This document shows, piece after piece, positions 41,586 to 51,692 of a DNA stretch of 60,432 nucleotides. The notes below the pieces were generated by a model. That model did not search any database and had not been told where the DNA came from. It worked only from the letters and a program-made list of their open reading frames with translations. Numbering within the stretch: the first letter of the stretch is position 1; every line of letters begins with the position of its first letter. Position numbers and translations under genes: made by a program. This DNA comes from an uncultured Burkholderiales bacterium (GTDB taxonomy: Bacteria > Pseudomonadota > Gammaproteobacteria > Burkholderiales > Burkholderiaceae_C). The DNA lies in NCBI GenBank assembly GCA_903933115.1, contig CAIZIT010000084.1, positions 1-60,432 of the forward strand, read 5' to 3'.

Positions 41586-42335
41586 TTGAAGTCAAAAACC
41601 GTTTTAATCACTGGCGCCTCCAGAGGCATCGGCGCGCAAACGGCACTCTTAGCGGCCAAAGAAGGCTGGCAAGTCGCGGTCAATTACAGCACCAATTCCT
41701 TGGCCGCAGATGCTGTTGTGCGTCAAATTCGAAGTGCCGGTGGCTCTGCCATCAGCATCCAAGCCGACGTGGGTGTTGAGGCAGAAATCAAAAGGATGTT
41801 TGCTCAAATCGATGCCAAATGGGGCCGCCTTGATGGTTTGGTGAACAATGCGGGTGTTGTAGATTTTGCCCAAAGATTGGACCAATTCAGCGCTCAACGA
41901 CTCGAGCGCATGATGCGCATCAATGTCATCGGTAGCTTTTTATGCGCCAAGGAGGCCGTGCTTCGAATGAGCACCCGACAAGGCGGCGAGGGAGGATCCA
42001 TCGTCAATGTAGGCAGTGCCGCTTCAAGACTGGGTTCACCCAACCAGTACATTGATTATGCTGCGAGCAAGGGTGCCGTGGATGTCATGACCCTGGGCCT
42101 GGCCAAAGAGGTCGCCAGCGAAGGCATTCGAGTCAATGCTGTTCGCCCAGGCATCATTGATACAGAAATTCATGCCAGTGGCGGGCAGCCTGATCGAGCA
42201 CGTGACTTGGCCCCTCAAATGCCAATGGGTCGCGTCGGAAGCAGCCTAGAGGTGGCCCAAGCCATTGTTTGGCTGCTGAGCCCCCTGTCTTCATATTGCA
42301 GTGGCTCCCTCCTTGATATAGCTGGTGCACGTTAG
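41586..42335 (+). CDS. Short-chain dehydrogenase/reductase
   Basis: The 249-residue classical SDR has TGASRGIGAQTA (NAD(P) site), LVNNAGVVDF, VNVGSAASRLG, the catalytic YIDYAASKGAVD and PGIIDTEIHASGG. It resembles E. coli YgfF-type oxidoreductases; the substrate is unknown. The start is a TTG at 41586 with AAAGGA nine bases upstream, overlapping the end of lipA's frame region by position, so it is likely the last gene of the lip operon. Confidence 0.87.
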   Translation: MKSKTVLITGASRGIGAQTALLAAKEGWQVAVNYSTNSLAADAVVRQIRSAGGSAISIQADVGVEAEIKRMFAQIDAKWGRLDGLVNNAGVVDFAQRLDQFSAQRLERMMRINVIGSFLCAKEAVLRMSTRQGGEGGSIVNVGSAASRLGSPNQYIDYAASKGAVDVMTLGLAKEVASEGIRVNAVRPGIIDTEIHASGGQPDRARDLAPQMPMGRVGSSLEVAQAIVWLLSPLSSYCSGSLLDIAGAR

Positions 42336-42389
42336 GGTCAGCACGCTCGTGCTCATCCGAGATTTCAGTATATAGTTGCCCTTATCACT

Positions 42390-42406
42390 GACGCATTCCT
42401 TGCGTC
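42390..42406 (+). terminator. Weak hairpin after the SDR gene
   Basis: GACGCA and TGCGTC form a perfect 6-bp stem around TTCCT; the downstream CTTAACTTTTT is only partly T-rich. It could end the lip-SDR transcript. Confidence 0.4.
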
Positions 42407-42458
42407 CTTAACTTTTTCACTTCATCCCTTACACCCCTTCATTGAGGCTGATGTCAAC

Positions 42459-43982
42459 ATGACCCAAACACAAGCAAGACCTTTGATTCAACATTTCATC
42501 AACGGTCAATTACACGCAGGCTTTTCCCCCTCCAAACAATCCGTCTACAACCCAGCCAGTGGTGCCGTCACGCGTGAAGTTTTAATGGGTGCGCAAGATG
42601 AGGTCCAAGCAGCCGTTGCTGCAGCCAAAAAAGCACAACCGGCCTGGGCGGAGATGCCCCCTATTCGACGTGCCCGTGTTTTGTTCAAGTTTTTAGAGCT
42701 CATCAATCAGCACAAGGACGAACTTGCACATTTGATCACCTCTGAACACGGCAAAGTGTTCACTGACGCACAAGGCGAGGTCTCTAGAGGCATTGACATC
42801 ATCGAGTTTGCCTGTGGCATTCCTCAACTCCTCAAAGGCGACTTCACCGACCAAGTTTCAACCGGCATTGACAACTGGACCATGCGTCAACCCCTTGGCG
42901 TGGTCGCAGGCATCACGCCCTTTAATTTTCCAGTCATGGTGCCCATGTGGATGTTTCCTGTTGCTTTGGCGTGTGGCAACAGCTTCATCTTAAAACCAAG
43001 TCCTCTCGACCCTTCCCCCTCTTTGATGATGGCCGAATTGCTCAAGCAAGCTGGGCTGCCTGATGGTGTTTTTAGTGTCGTACAAGGGGGTAAGGAGGCA
43101 GTGGATGCCCTGATGGCTCACCCAGATGTCCAAGGTGTGAGCTTTGTGGGCTCAACACCCATTGCCAATCATTTGTATGAGACAGGTGCTCACTTGGGCA
43201 AACGTGTTCAAGCACTTGGTGGGGCCAAGAACCACATGGTCGTGATGCCTGATGCCGATTTAGATCAAGCAGTTGATGCCTTGATTGGAAGCGCCTATGG
43301 ATCGGCCGGTGAGCGCTGCATGGCCATCAGTGTTGCGGTCTTGGTGGGTGATGTGGCCGAGAAAATCATGCCGGCATTGATCCAAAGAACACGAGATTTA
43401 AAGATCAAAAATGGCATTGAACTCGACGCCGAAATGGGCCCCATTGTGACCCATGCTGCTCTTGAGAAGATCAAAGGCTATATCGATATTGGTGCGGCTG
43501 AAGGCGCACAACTTTTGGTCGATGGACGAGACTTCAAGGGTGCCAGTGCAGGCAGCGGCTGTGATCAAGGTTTTTGGCTGGGTGGGACTTTGTTTGACCA
43601 TGTCAAGTCGGATATGCGAATTTACAAAGAAGAGATTTTTGGCCCCGTTTTGAGTTGCGTTCGGGTCAAGGACTTGAACGAAGCCATCGATTTGATCAAT
43701 GCCCATGAGTTTGGCAATGGTGTGAGCTGCTTCACCCGCGAAGGACATGTCGCCAGAGAGTTCTCTAGGCGCATTCAAGTGGGCATGGTGGGCATCAATG
43801 TGCCCATTCCCGTGCCCATGGCATGGCATGGCTTTGGGGGCTGGAAGAGGTCCCTATTTGGTGATATCCATGCTTATGGTGAAGAAGGTGTTCGTTTTTA
43901 CACCAAACAAAAAAGCATCATGCAACGCTGGCCTCAAAGCATCACGGGTGGGGCAGAGTTTGTCATGCCCACGTCCAAGTAA
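42459..43982 (+). CDS. mmsA: CoA-acylating methylmalonate-semialdehyde dehydrogenase
   Basis: The 507-residue aldehyde dehydrogenase has the MMSDH-type features: [20 protein letters not shown], the nucleophile in [28 protein letters not shown] and [20 protein letters not shown]. The enzyme turns methylmalonate or malonate semialdehyde into propionyl- or acetyl-CoA, in valine, pyrimidine or inositol degradation. It is followed after 24 bases by a GMC oxidoreductase, which suggests a two-step alcohol oxidation. Other mms genes are not adjacent. Confidence 0.9.
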   Translation: MTQTQARPLIQHFINGQLHAGFSPSKQSVYNPASGAVTREVLMGAQDEVQAAVAAAKKAQPAWAEMPPIRRARVLFKFLELINQHKDELAHLITSEHGKVFTDAQGEVSRGIDIIEFACGIPQLLKGDFTDQVSTGIDNWTMRQPLGVVAGITPFNFPVMVPMWMFPVALACGNSFILKPSPLDPSPSLMMAELLKQAGLPDGVFSVVQGGKEAVDALMAHPDVQGVSFVGSTPIANHLYETGAHLGKRVQALGGAKNHMVVMPDADLDQAVDALIGSAYGSAGERCMAISVAVLVGDVAEKIMPALIQRTRDLKIKNGIELDAEMGPIVTHAALEKIKGYIDIGAAEGAQLLVDGRDFKGASAGSGCDQGFWLGGTLFDHVKSDMRIYKEEIFGPVLSCVRVKDLNEAIDLINAHEFGNGVSCFTREGHVAREFSRRIQVGMVGINVPIPVPMAWHGFGGWKRSLFGDIHAYGEEGVRFYTKQKSIMQRWPQSITGGAEFVMPTSK

Positions 43983-44006
43983 TTCTTCACTTAACCACAC
44001 CCCTTG

Positions 44007-45731
44007 ATGAACGACTTGACTTTTGACTACATCATCGTGGGTGCAGGTACGGCTGGCGCATTGCTGGCCAATCGACTCAGTGCCAACGCCTCTAAGCGAG
44101 TGTTGCTCATCGAAGCTGGGGGCAAGGACGACTACCACTGGATACACATTCCTGTTGGATATTTGTACTGTATTGGCAACCCAAGGACAGATTGGCTGTT
44201 TCAAACAGCGCCGCAATCGGGCCTGAACGAGCGAGCACTTCGCTACCCCCGAGGCAAAGTCCTGGGCGGATGCTCAAGCATCAATGGCATGATTTACATG
44301 CGTGGACAGTCCAAAGACTACGACCAATGGGCACACATCACTCAAGACTCTAGGTGGAATTGGTCACAATGCCTTGAAGAGTTCAAGTTTCACGAAGATC
44401 ACCACTTGGGCGCCAATGCCTTTCATGGGGCCAAGGTTCCCCCATCGAGAAAAAGTTCAACTCTTCACAACGCATCGCTTTACGAACAAACCCTCGAGCA
44501 GAAAAATGCTGGAGGTGAATGGCGGGTTGAAAAGCAAAGACTTCAGTGGCCCGTTTTGGAGGCCTTTGCAGAGGCGTGCGTTGAGTCTGGCATTGAAAAA
44601 ACATCGGACTTTAACCGTGGAAACAATGAAGGTGTTGGCTACTTCGAAGTCAATCAACGATCGGGTTGGAGATGGAACACCGCAAAAGCTTTTTTACGCC
44701 CTGCATGCTATGGGCGTGATAACTTTGAGATGTGGACCCGAGCCCATGTGGATCGGTTGATCCTTGAGCCTACTTCCAATGGCTCTCAAAAGTGCACGGG
44801 CGTTGAGGTCTTGACGGGTCAAGAAAAGTTAAGGGTCAGTGCCAGACACGAAGTGATTCTTTGTGCTGGCAGCATCGGCAGCCCCCATCTGTTGCAATTG
44901 TCTGGAATTGGCAACCCTGCGCATTTAAAAAGCATTGGCATTGAACCCCTTGTGAACTTGCCCAGTGTGGGTGAAAATTTACAAGACCATTTGCAAATTC
45001 GAACCATTTTCAAAGTCAAAAATACCGCCACGCTCAATACCCTTTCTAAAAGCTGGTGGGGCAAGGCCAAAATGGGGCTGCAATACCTGCTCCAACAATC
45101 TGGCCCCATGAGCATGGCGCCCTCACAACTGGGCGTGTTCACCAAAAGCGATCCCTCCTTGGATTGGCCCGACTTGCAATACCACGTTCAACCGCTCAGC
45201 TTGAATGCTTTTGGTGAACCCCTTCATGACTTTGACGCGATCACGGCAAGCGTTTGCAATGTCAACCCCACTTCAAGGGGATTTGTGCGTGCGAAGACCA
45301 GCAACTCCCAAGACGCGCCCCTCATCCATCCCAACTATTTGAGCACTCAAGAGGACTTGGAGAAGGCTGCCAAGTCCATCGCCTTGACGAGAACAATCAT
45401 CTCCCAACCGGCTCTCAAAGCCTTTGAGCCGCAAGAATTCAAACCTGGCGCACAACTCCAAAGCCAAGAGGAGTTGTTCAAAGCCGCCGGGGACATCTCC
45501 AGCACCATCTTTCACCCTGTTGGTACTGCAGCCATGGGCCCATTGGGTGCACGTGGTGCAGTTTTGGATTCAGAGTTTCGAGTTCAAAATGGCCAGGGCG
45601 GCTTGATCGAGGGACTTCGCGTGGTCGACGGCTCTGCCATGCCCACCATCACCAGCGGAAACACCAATTCACCCATTTTGATGATGGCAGAAAAAGCCGC
45701 AAGGTGGATCGCCTCGGCTCACGCCCATTGA
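44007..45731 (+). CDS. GMC-family FAD oxidoreductase
   Basis: The 574-residue flavoprotein has the dinucleotide motif YIIVGAGTAGALLANRLS, the GMC signature RYPRGKVLGGCSSINGMIYM, CAGSIGSPHLLQLSGIG, and the catalytic-His region STIFHPVGTAAMG with a final TITSGNTNSPILMMAEKAA. Members include choline, polyethylene-glycol and other alcohol dehydrogenases; the substrate is unknown. ATG 44007 is taken as start, with a TTG one codon earlier. It lies downstream of mmsA. Confidence 0.88.
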   Translation: MNDLTFDYIIVGAGTAGALLANRLSANASKRVLLIEAGGKDDYHWIHIPVGYLYCIGNPRTDWLFQTAPQSGLNERALRYPRGKVLGGCSSINGMIYMRGQSKDYDQWAHITQDSRWNWSQCLEEFKFHEDHHLGANAFHGAKVPPSRKSSTLHNASLYEQTLEQKNAGGEWRVEKQRLQWPVLEAFAEACVESGIEKTSDFNRGNNEGVGYFEVNQRSGWRWNTAKAFLRPACYGRDNFEMWTRAHVDRLILEPTSNGSQKCTGVEVLTGQEKLRVSARHEVILCAGSIGSPHLLQLSGIGNPAHLKSIGIEPLVNLPSVGENLQDHLQIRTIFKVKNTATLNTLSKSWWGKAKMGLQYLLQQSGPMSMAPSQLGVFTKSDPSLDWPDLQYHVQPLSLNAFGEPLHDFDAITASVCNVNPTSRGFVRAKTSNSQDAPLIHPNYLSTQEDLEKAAKSIALTRTIISQPALKAFEPQEFKPGAQLQSQEELFKAAGDISSTIFHPVGTAAMGPLGARGAVLDSEFRVQNGQGGLIEGLRVVDGSAMPTITSGNTNSPILMMAEKAARWIASAHAH

Positions 45732-45767
45732 GCTCCAACTTGTCATTGCGCCCTTTAGCTGAATCGA

Positions 45768-45954
45768 TTTGAGTTGCTCAAAGTTTTCTCTCCCTGGGAA
45801 ACTCCCTAGCACCAAGTTGCGCTGGTAGGGATACATTTTCTTGGTACTTAATAGATGGTTGCTGTGGTGAGTTGGAGGAGACAATAACAAAAATAAGACC
45901 CCGACAAAGAGGGTCATGCATCGAAGAGCACTGCTTGAAGCAGTGCTTTTTTTT
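45768..45954 (+). ncRNA. Candidate structured small RNA or 3' UTR
   Basis: After the GMC stop, five local hairpins occur in order: TTTGAG/CTCAAA (45768-45782), AGTTTTC/GGAAACT (45782-45803), CCCT-ACCA/TGGT-AGGG with a bulge (45804-45830), GACCC/GGGTC (45897-45915), and the terminator stem at 45927. A GGAGGAG motif at about 45876-45882 would be a strong ribosome-binding site, but the codon at normal distance is ATA rather than ATG. This may be a small RNA, a long 3' UTR or a decayed gene start. No consensus promoter was found. Confidence 0.35.
45927..45954 (+). terminator. Rho-independent terminator
   Basis: AGCACTGC and GCAGTGCT form a perfect 8-bp stem with loop TTGAA, followed by eight Ts. 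It sits 195 bases after the GMC stop and 33 bases before the TSUP start. Confidence 0.93.
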
Positions 45955-45986
45955 ATCTCCCTTTCTTTTTGCGTCACAATCCAGTC

Positions 45987-46748
45987 ATGGACATTGTTTT
46001 TTTATTGGTTTGCTCGGCATTGGCCGGTTATGTCGACGCGGTGGTGGGAGGAGGAGGGTTGATCTTGGTGCCCGCCTTCTTTTCGGCCTATCCCTTGGCT
46101 CCAGCAGCCACACTTTTAGGCAACAACAAATCGGTTTCTCTTTGGGGCACTCTCATCGCGAGCTGGAACTACAGCAAAAAGATCGATTTGCCGTGGAGAA
46201 AGCTGTTGCTGTCAGCGGTTTTTGCTGCTGCCTGTTCTTTCCTCGGTGCTTGGACCTTGAATTTGGTCTCCTCGGATGCACTGAAGAAAATACTCCCTCT
46301 GGTCTTACTGGGTGTGCTGAGCTATACCCTGATCAACAAAAATTTGGGCAACTCCCATGAACCTCGCTTTCGAGGTCACGCTGAACTCTTCGTCATGATG
46401 ATGGTGGCGGGTTTGATTGGTTTTTACGATGGATTTTTTGGTCCTGGAACGGGTAGTTTTTTCATCTTCATTTTTGTACGCTTATTGCGCTACGACTTTC
46501 TTCATGCCTCTGGGGCGGCCAAAATTCTCAACAGCGCCAGCAACGCTGCAGCATTGTGTTTATTCGTCTTGCAAGGAAAAATTTGGTGGGCTGTGACCAT
46601 CCCCATGGCCATTTGCAATATTTTAGGCAGTACAGTGGGGACCCACATGGCGGTCAAACACGGCTCCGGGTTTGTCAGGTGGGTTTTTATAGGTGTTGTG
46701 AGCTGCTTGATCATCAAGACAGCAAGTGATGCTTACTTGGCGCCTTGA
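45987..46748 (+). CDS. TSUP/TauE-SafE-family membrane permease
   Basis: The 253-residue protein has about seven to eight hydrophobic segments and the family repeats GYVDAVVGGGGLILVPAFF near the N terminus and GFYDGFFGPGTGSFFIFIFV in the second half, with LHASGAAKILNSASNAAA. TSUP proteins export sulfite or organosulfonates or carry other anions; the substrate is unknown. It converges with mrdA, with about 50 bases between stops. Confidence 0.87.
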   Translation: MDIVFLLVCSALAGYVDAVVGGGGLILVPAFFSAYPLAPAATLLGNNKSVSLWGTLIASWNYSKKIDLPWRKLLLSAVFAAACSFLGAWTLNLVSSDALKKILPLVLLGVLSYTLINKNLGNSHEPRFRGHAELFVMMMVAGLIGFYDGFFGPGTGSFFIFIFVRLLRYDFLHASGAAKILNSASNAAALCLFVLQGKIWWAVTIPMAICNILGSTVGTHMAVKHGSGFVRWVFIGVVSCLIIKTASDAYLAP

Positions 46749-46798
46749 GTGCGCCCAAGACCTTCACGAAGACCTGACCGGGCTCTGGGGTCAAGCCC

Positions 46799-48799
46799 TC
46801 AGGGTGTGGCGGCAGCACTTGCGGGCAGGGTCTCTGAGGTGCCAATTTTTTCGCTGGCATTGAACCACTGAACGCTGGCCACAGGCCTCGTTTTACCAAT
46901 CGGTTTGGTGGCTTGTCCCAACTGAACTGCTGCAATATCCTCCTCCGCTGGGTACTGTCCCAGCAGCAAGAAGTCAAAAACCCGTCTTGCAATCGGCGCA
47001 GCATTTTGCGCACCAAAACCTGAATTCTCCACCACCATGGCGAGGACCACCTTGGGATCTTCTGCAGGGGCATAAGCCATGAACAGGGCGTGGTCTCTCA
47101 TCCTCTCATCGACTTTAGAAGCATTGTATTTTTCATTCTCACGAACAGAGTAGACCTGCGCCGTTCCCGTTTTACCCCCACTGGTGTAGGCTGCACCAAT
47201 GAAACTTGCAGCAGACGTTCCCTCCAAATTCACACCCACCAATGCTTGTCGAATCACCGCTGTGTTTTCTGGTTTCAATGAAATTTCTGCAATCGAGTTG
47301 ACCACCACGGGTTTGCTGATCTTGGACTCTGGATTGATGATTTCTTTGACCAAATGAGGTCTCGTCTTTTTACCATCGTTCAAGAGTGTTGCAGCGGCTT
47401 GAACAATTTGGAGCACCGTAAAGCTGTTGTAGCCCTGTCCAATTCCAAGCGAAATCGTCTCGCCTGAATACCACCGTTGTTGTTCGGGTTTCTTGTACGT
47501 GGAGCTCTTCCACTGCGTTGAAGGCAAAATCCCTTTGGCTTCCCCGAGCACATCAATGCCCGTGTATTGGCCAAAGCCCAAAGGCTTCATCTGCTCGTAA
47601 ATGGTGTCCACGCCCAAGTCGCGAGCCAACATGTAATAGTAAGTGTCACAAGACTCCACAATCGAGCGGTACATGTCAACCGTCCCATGCCCACCTTCCT
47701 TATCGTCTCTGAATCGGTGGTTGCCAAACATGAAAAAACCTGGGTCAAAAACCGTTTGACTGGGTGTGCGCTTTCCAACCTCTAGTGCGGCCAAAGCCAT
47801 GAAAGGCTTGTAAACAGAACCTGGCGGATAAGTCCCCCTGAGCGCTCTGTTCAATAGCGGCTTGTCGATCGACTCGTTGAGAGCTTGCCAATTTTCGCTG
47901 TCAATGCCCTCGACAAATAAATTCGGATCAAAGGTGGGTTTGCTGACGAAAGCTAAAACTTCCCCCGTTTTCGGATCCATGGCGACCAAGGCACCACGCC
48001 TGTTGCCATACAAATCTTCAACCAATTTTTGCAACTTGATGTCCACGGAAAGCATGACCGTGTTGCCCGGTGTGGAGGGGCTGCTCGAGAGCCGTCTGAC
48101 GGCTCGACCTCCTGCGGAGGTCTCCATTTCATGAAAGCCCGTTACGCCGTGGAGCTCTCTTTCATAACTTTGCTCGATCCCTAATTTTCCAATGTAATCC
48201 GTCCCCCTGTAATTCGCCTCGTCTTCAGTCTCTTCAATTTTTTCTTTCTCCGACTGGTTGATGCGACCAATGTAACCAATCAAGTGACTGGCCAGTGTCT
48301 GATAGGGGTAGTTTCTAAAGAGCCTCGCCTTGATCTCAACGCCAGGAAACCTAAAGCGTTGGGCTGCAAAACGAGCCACCTCTTGATCGGTCAAACGGGT
48401 GCGAATGGGTACAGACTCAAAACTTTTAGACTCATCGGAGAGTTTCTTGAATCGCCTTCTGTCGCGAGGATAAATATTGATCACCTTGGACAATTCATCG
48501 ATGACCGATTCCAAGGGGGTACTCAGTTTGGCCGGCGTGATCTCCAGTGTGTATGCGGAGTAATTGGTGGCTACGATCACACCATTGCGATCCATGATCA
48601 CGCCACGGGTGGGCACCACCGGAGCAATCACCTTGCGATTGCTCTCGGCTTGTTCAAACAAGTCTTGGTATCTCCAAACCTGCAAGTACAAAAGTCTGAG
48701 GCCCAACAGCGAAAAAGCCACAAAAACAAAAACAGTGGCCGCCAACACACGGCCCCTGAATCGCCTTAAATCTTGCTCAATGTTGCCACCCCAACTCAT
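46799..48799 (-). CDS. mrdA: Penicillin-binding protein 2 (rod elongation transpeptidase)
   Basis: The 666-residue PBP2 has an N-terminal membrane anchor (VLAATVFVFVAFSLLGLRLL), the pedestal domain with PTRGVIMDRNGVIVATNYSA, and a transpeptidase domain with the active Ser in YPPGSVYKPF, SCD as second motif, and GGKTGTAQV. The C-terminal tail is about 35 residues. The start overlaps mreD by ATGA. rodA, its usual partner right after, is not present; the stop faces the TSUP gene. Confidence 0.95.
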   Translation of the reverse strand: MSWGGNIEQDLRRFRGRVLAATVFVFVAFSLLGLRLLYLQVWRYQDLFEQAESNRKVIAPVVPTRGVIMDRNGVIVATNYSAYTLEITPAKLSTPLESVIDELSKVINIYPRDRRRFKKLSDESKSFESVPIRTRLTDQEVARFAAQRFRFPGVEIKARLFRNYPYQTLASHLIGYIGRINQSEKEKIEETEDEANYRGTDYIGKLGIEQSYERELHGVTGFHEMETSAGGRAVRRLSSSPSTPGNTVMLSVDIKLQKLVEDLYGNRRGALVAMDPKTGEVLAFVSKPTFDPNLFVEGIDSENWQALNESIDKPLLNRALRGTYPPGSVYKPFMALAALEVGKRTPSQTVFDPGFFMFGNHRFRDDKEGGHGTVDMYRSIVESCDTYYYMLARDLGVDTIYEQMKPLGFGQYTGIDVLGEAKGILPSTQWKSSTYKKPEQQRWYSGETISLGIGQGYNSFTVLQIVQAAATLLNDGKKTRPHLVKEIINPESKISKPVVVNSIAEISLKPENTAVIRQALVGVNLEGTSAASFIGAAYTSGGKTGTAQVYSVRENEKYNASKVDERMRDHALFMAYAPAEDPKVVLAMVVENSGFGAQNAAPIARRVFDFLLLGQYPAEEDIAAVQLGQATKPIGKTRPVASVQWFNASEKIGTSETLPASAAATP

Positions 48800-49326
48800 A
48801 GAGGACGGTTCTCATCGGGGTCAGGAGCTCGCCGCTGAGGGGCCAACAAAATGATGCTGACCACAGGCCATAAAAGCGCTTCAATCATGGGTGCAAAGAT
48901 CATGGGCCAACCCATTAAACTGCCAGACAAGGTCATTCGAAGCACCATAGAGATGGCATGCGAAATAGCAAAAAGGGGCAGCACTTGTAAAGCCTGCGAG
49001 GGCACAGAAAACCAAAGCAATCGGCGATGGATCAAAGTCGCCAAAAAACCTTGGACCGTATAAGCCAATGCATGCTGACCCAAAAAGGACACCTGATGCA
49101 CATCACAAGCCAGGCCCAACAAGAATGCCCAACCAATCCCCACGCGCTGGGGCTGGTGAACGGACCAAAAGAGCAACACCAGCGCCAAAAAGTCGGGCAT
49201 CCAAGCCGCATTGCCCAGCAATCCCACATTCTCAATCATGTTCATCAACAAGGCCGTGAACAAACTCATCACAATGAAAAACGGCTTTGCAGGGAGCAGC
49301 AACTGCTGTCCACGAGGCATGATCAT
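48796..49326 (-). CDS. mreD: Rod-shape-determining protein MreD
   Basis: The 176-residue hydrophobic protein starts MIMPRGQQLLLPAKPFFIVM and has about five membrane segments, including LLGLACDVHQVSFLGQHALA and SGSLMGWPMIF. It joins MreC and PBP2 in the elongasome. It overlaps mreC and mrdA by ATGA at both ends. Confidence 0.92.
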   Translation of the reverse strand: MIMPRGQQLLLPAKPFFIVMSLFTALLMNMIENVGLLGNAAWMPDFLALVLLFWSVHQPQRVGIGWAFLLGLACDVHQVSFLGQHALAYTVQGFLATLIHRRLLWFSVPSQALQVLPLFAISHAISMVLRMTLSGSLMGWPMIFAPMIEALLWPVVSIILLAPQRRAPDPDENRPL

Positions 49327-50240
49327 GGTCGACCCCCGTTTTTAGGCATGGCTTTGACGGTTTCATTCTCGGGTCGGGCAGGCAAGTCAAAACCCACGGG
49401 ATCCAAAACCATCAAATGTCTCACCCCTTGAGCGCGCCCCAAGGGCTCGCACAAAATGCGTGCAAACATCGAATCCGCACTTCTCTCAATTTTGATCACC
49501 TTGGCCACAGGCACGCCTGCGGGGTAGACCCCGTCAACGCCGCTGGTGCTCAAAATATCGTTCTCTTGAATGTCTGCATTGGCCGCCATGTACCGCAACT
49601 CCAAGAGAGGCGCCCCAGCAGACTCGCCAAAGGCGACCCCACGCGCGCCCGTTCTGTTGTTCAAAACAGGAATGGAGTGGTTTTTGTCAATGATCAAGGT
49701 GGCCTCGCTGATCAAGGGATAAACGCGTGTGACCTGCCCCACAACGCCAGCTTCATCCATGACCGGAGAGCTCACTTGGATGCCACTCATCGAGCCTTTG
49801 TCCAAAATGACTTTTCGCGTGAAAGGGTCTGCCGCATCGTAGATCACTTGGGCCACCTGAGCAGTGGTTTGAACGCGAGACTTCAACTCCAAAAGCGCTC
49901 TCAACTGTTTGTTCTCCAGCATCAACTGATCCACTTGCGAAGCATGTAGAGACTGCTCCAACAACTGTTTTTTGGCCTGCATGGCCTCATTTTGAGCATC
50001 GCCCTTGTCTTGAAAAAACACCTCCACTCGGTCACTCAAATGGCCAGGTTGCTGTGCAACCCACTGAATAGGGGCCAAGACCAGAGAAAACAATGATCGA
50101 AGCGGCTGAGTGAGTTGCCACCTGACATCACAAAACATGATCAAAATGGACAAACACGAAAAAAAGATCAACTTGTGAAGAGGTGTCGCGCCCTGCTTAA
50201 AAAACGGCGGTGGGGTTCTATCGAGCGTTCCAAGTGGCAT
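49323..50240 (-). CDS. mreC: Rod-shape-determining protein MreC
   Basis: The 305-residue protein has one membrane segment (KLIFFSCLSILIMFCDV), a coiled coil (about 75-120, with QAKKQLLEQSLHASQVDQLM) and the beta-rich domain with VILDKGSMSGIQVSSPVMDE, GVVGQVTRVYP and DILSTSGVDGVYPAGVPVA. It is the periplasmic scaffold that activates PBP2. It is separated from mreB by 191 bases, but tightly coupled to mreD. Confidence 0.94.
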   Translation of the reverse strand: MPLGTLDRTPPPFFKQGATPLHKLIFFSCLSILIMFCDVRWQLTQPLRSLFSLVLAPIQWVAQQPGHLSDRVEVFFQDKGDAQNEAMQAKKQLLEQSLHASQVDQLMLENKQLRALLELKSRVQTTAQVAQVIYDAADPFTRKVILDKGSMSGIQVSSPVMDEAGVVGQVTRVYPLISEATLIIDKNHSIPVLNNRTGARGVAFGESAGAPLLELRYMAANADIQENDILSTSGVDGVYPAGVPVAKVIKIERSADSMFARILCEPLGRAQGVRHLMVLDPVGFDLPARPENETVKAMPKNGGRP

Positions 50241-50381
50241 GGTGGTTCAGATCAGCGCAATAAGTAGTCGTCAAGGTATAGCTCTAAAAGCCGTGCAGTC
50301 CATATGGTCCATATCGCAAAAAAGGCATATGCACTTTATGCGCATATACCCATTGCTTTACTTCTCTCGATTGTAATTCTT

Positions 50382-50409
50382 ATTGTTTTGCCTAAAAAAG
50401 CAAAACAAT
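50382..50409 (-). terminator. Hairpin between mreB and mreC
   Basis: ATTGTTTTGC and GCAAAACAAT form a perfect 10-bp stem around an 8-base A-rich loop, just after the mreB stop on the minus strand. No T-run follows, so it could attenuate or be a processing site lowering mreCD expression. Further AT-rich palindromes (CCATATGG, GCATATGC) occupy 50300-50350. Confidence 0.45.
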
Positions 50410-50431
50410 CCATGAATCTCGTCAAATCATC

Positions 50432-51487
<1,056 letters not shown>

Positions 51488-51606
51488 TCAGGAATGCAGG
51501 GCTCATCAAGAGAAACTGCTGCATTCAAAATAATCGTTTGTATAAAAACATGCGTTTTGGTCAAAAAACCCATCTTTTTTAACTGAAATTTGATATCTCA
51601 AAATTT

Positions 51607-51644
51607 CTAGAGCGTAGGGGCGTGATAATACACGAACGCTAGAG
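51607..51644. promoter_or_regulatory. Interrupted dyad in the mreB/gatC promoter region
   Basis: CTAG-AGCGT ... CGTG-ATAATA-CACG ... ACGCT-AG make nested inverted repeats: AGCGT 51611-51615 with ACGCT 51636-51640, and CGTG 51621-51624 with CACG 51631-51634. The centre includes GATAAT, a possible -10 for gatC. A shared operator for the divergent promoters is an inference. Confidence 0.4.
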
Positions 51645-51692
51645 CCAGAACGAATTTCGGGTGTTTTAATTTTTCTTTTTGAAGTGTTTTTT

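Noticed and set aside
45768-45954. 6S RNA, SRP RNA, RNase P RNA or tmRNA
   Set aside because: The conserved cores of these RNAs (such as the SRP GGAA loop or tmRNA tRNA-like ends) are absent.
45872-46360. 162-codon plus-strand open frame overlapping the TSUP start
   Set aside because: It begins at the orphan ribosome-binding site but lacks ATG, runs through the terminator hairpin, and is out of frame with the well-supported TSUP protein. Cys/Phe-rich residues match no family.
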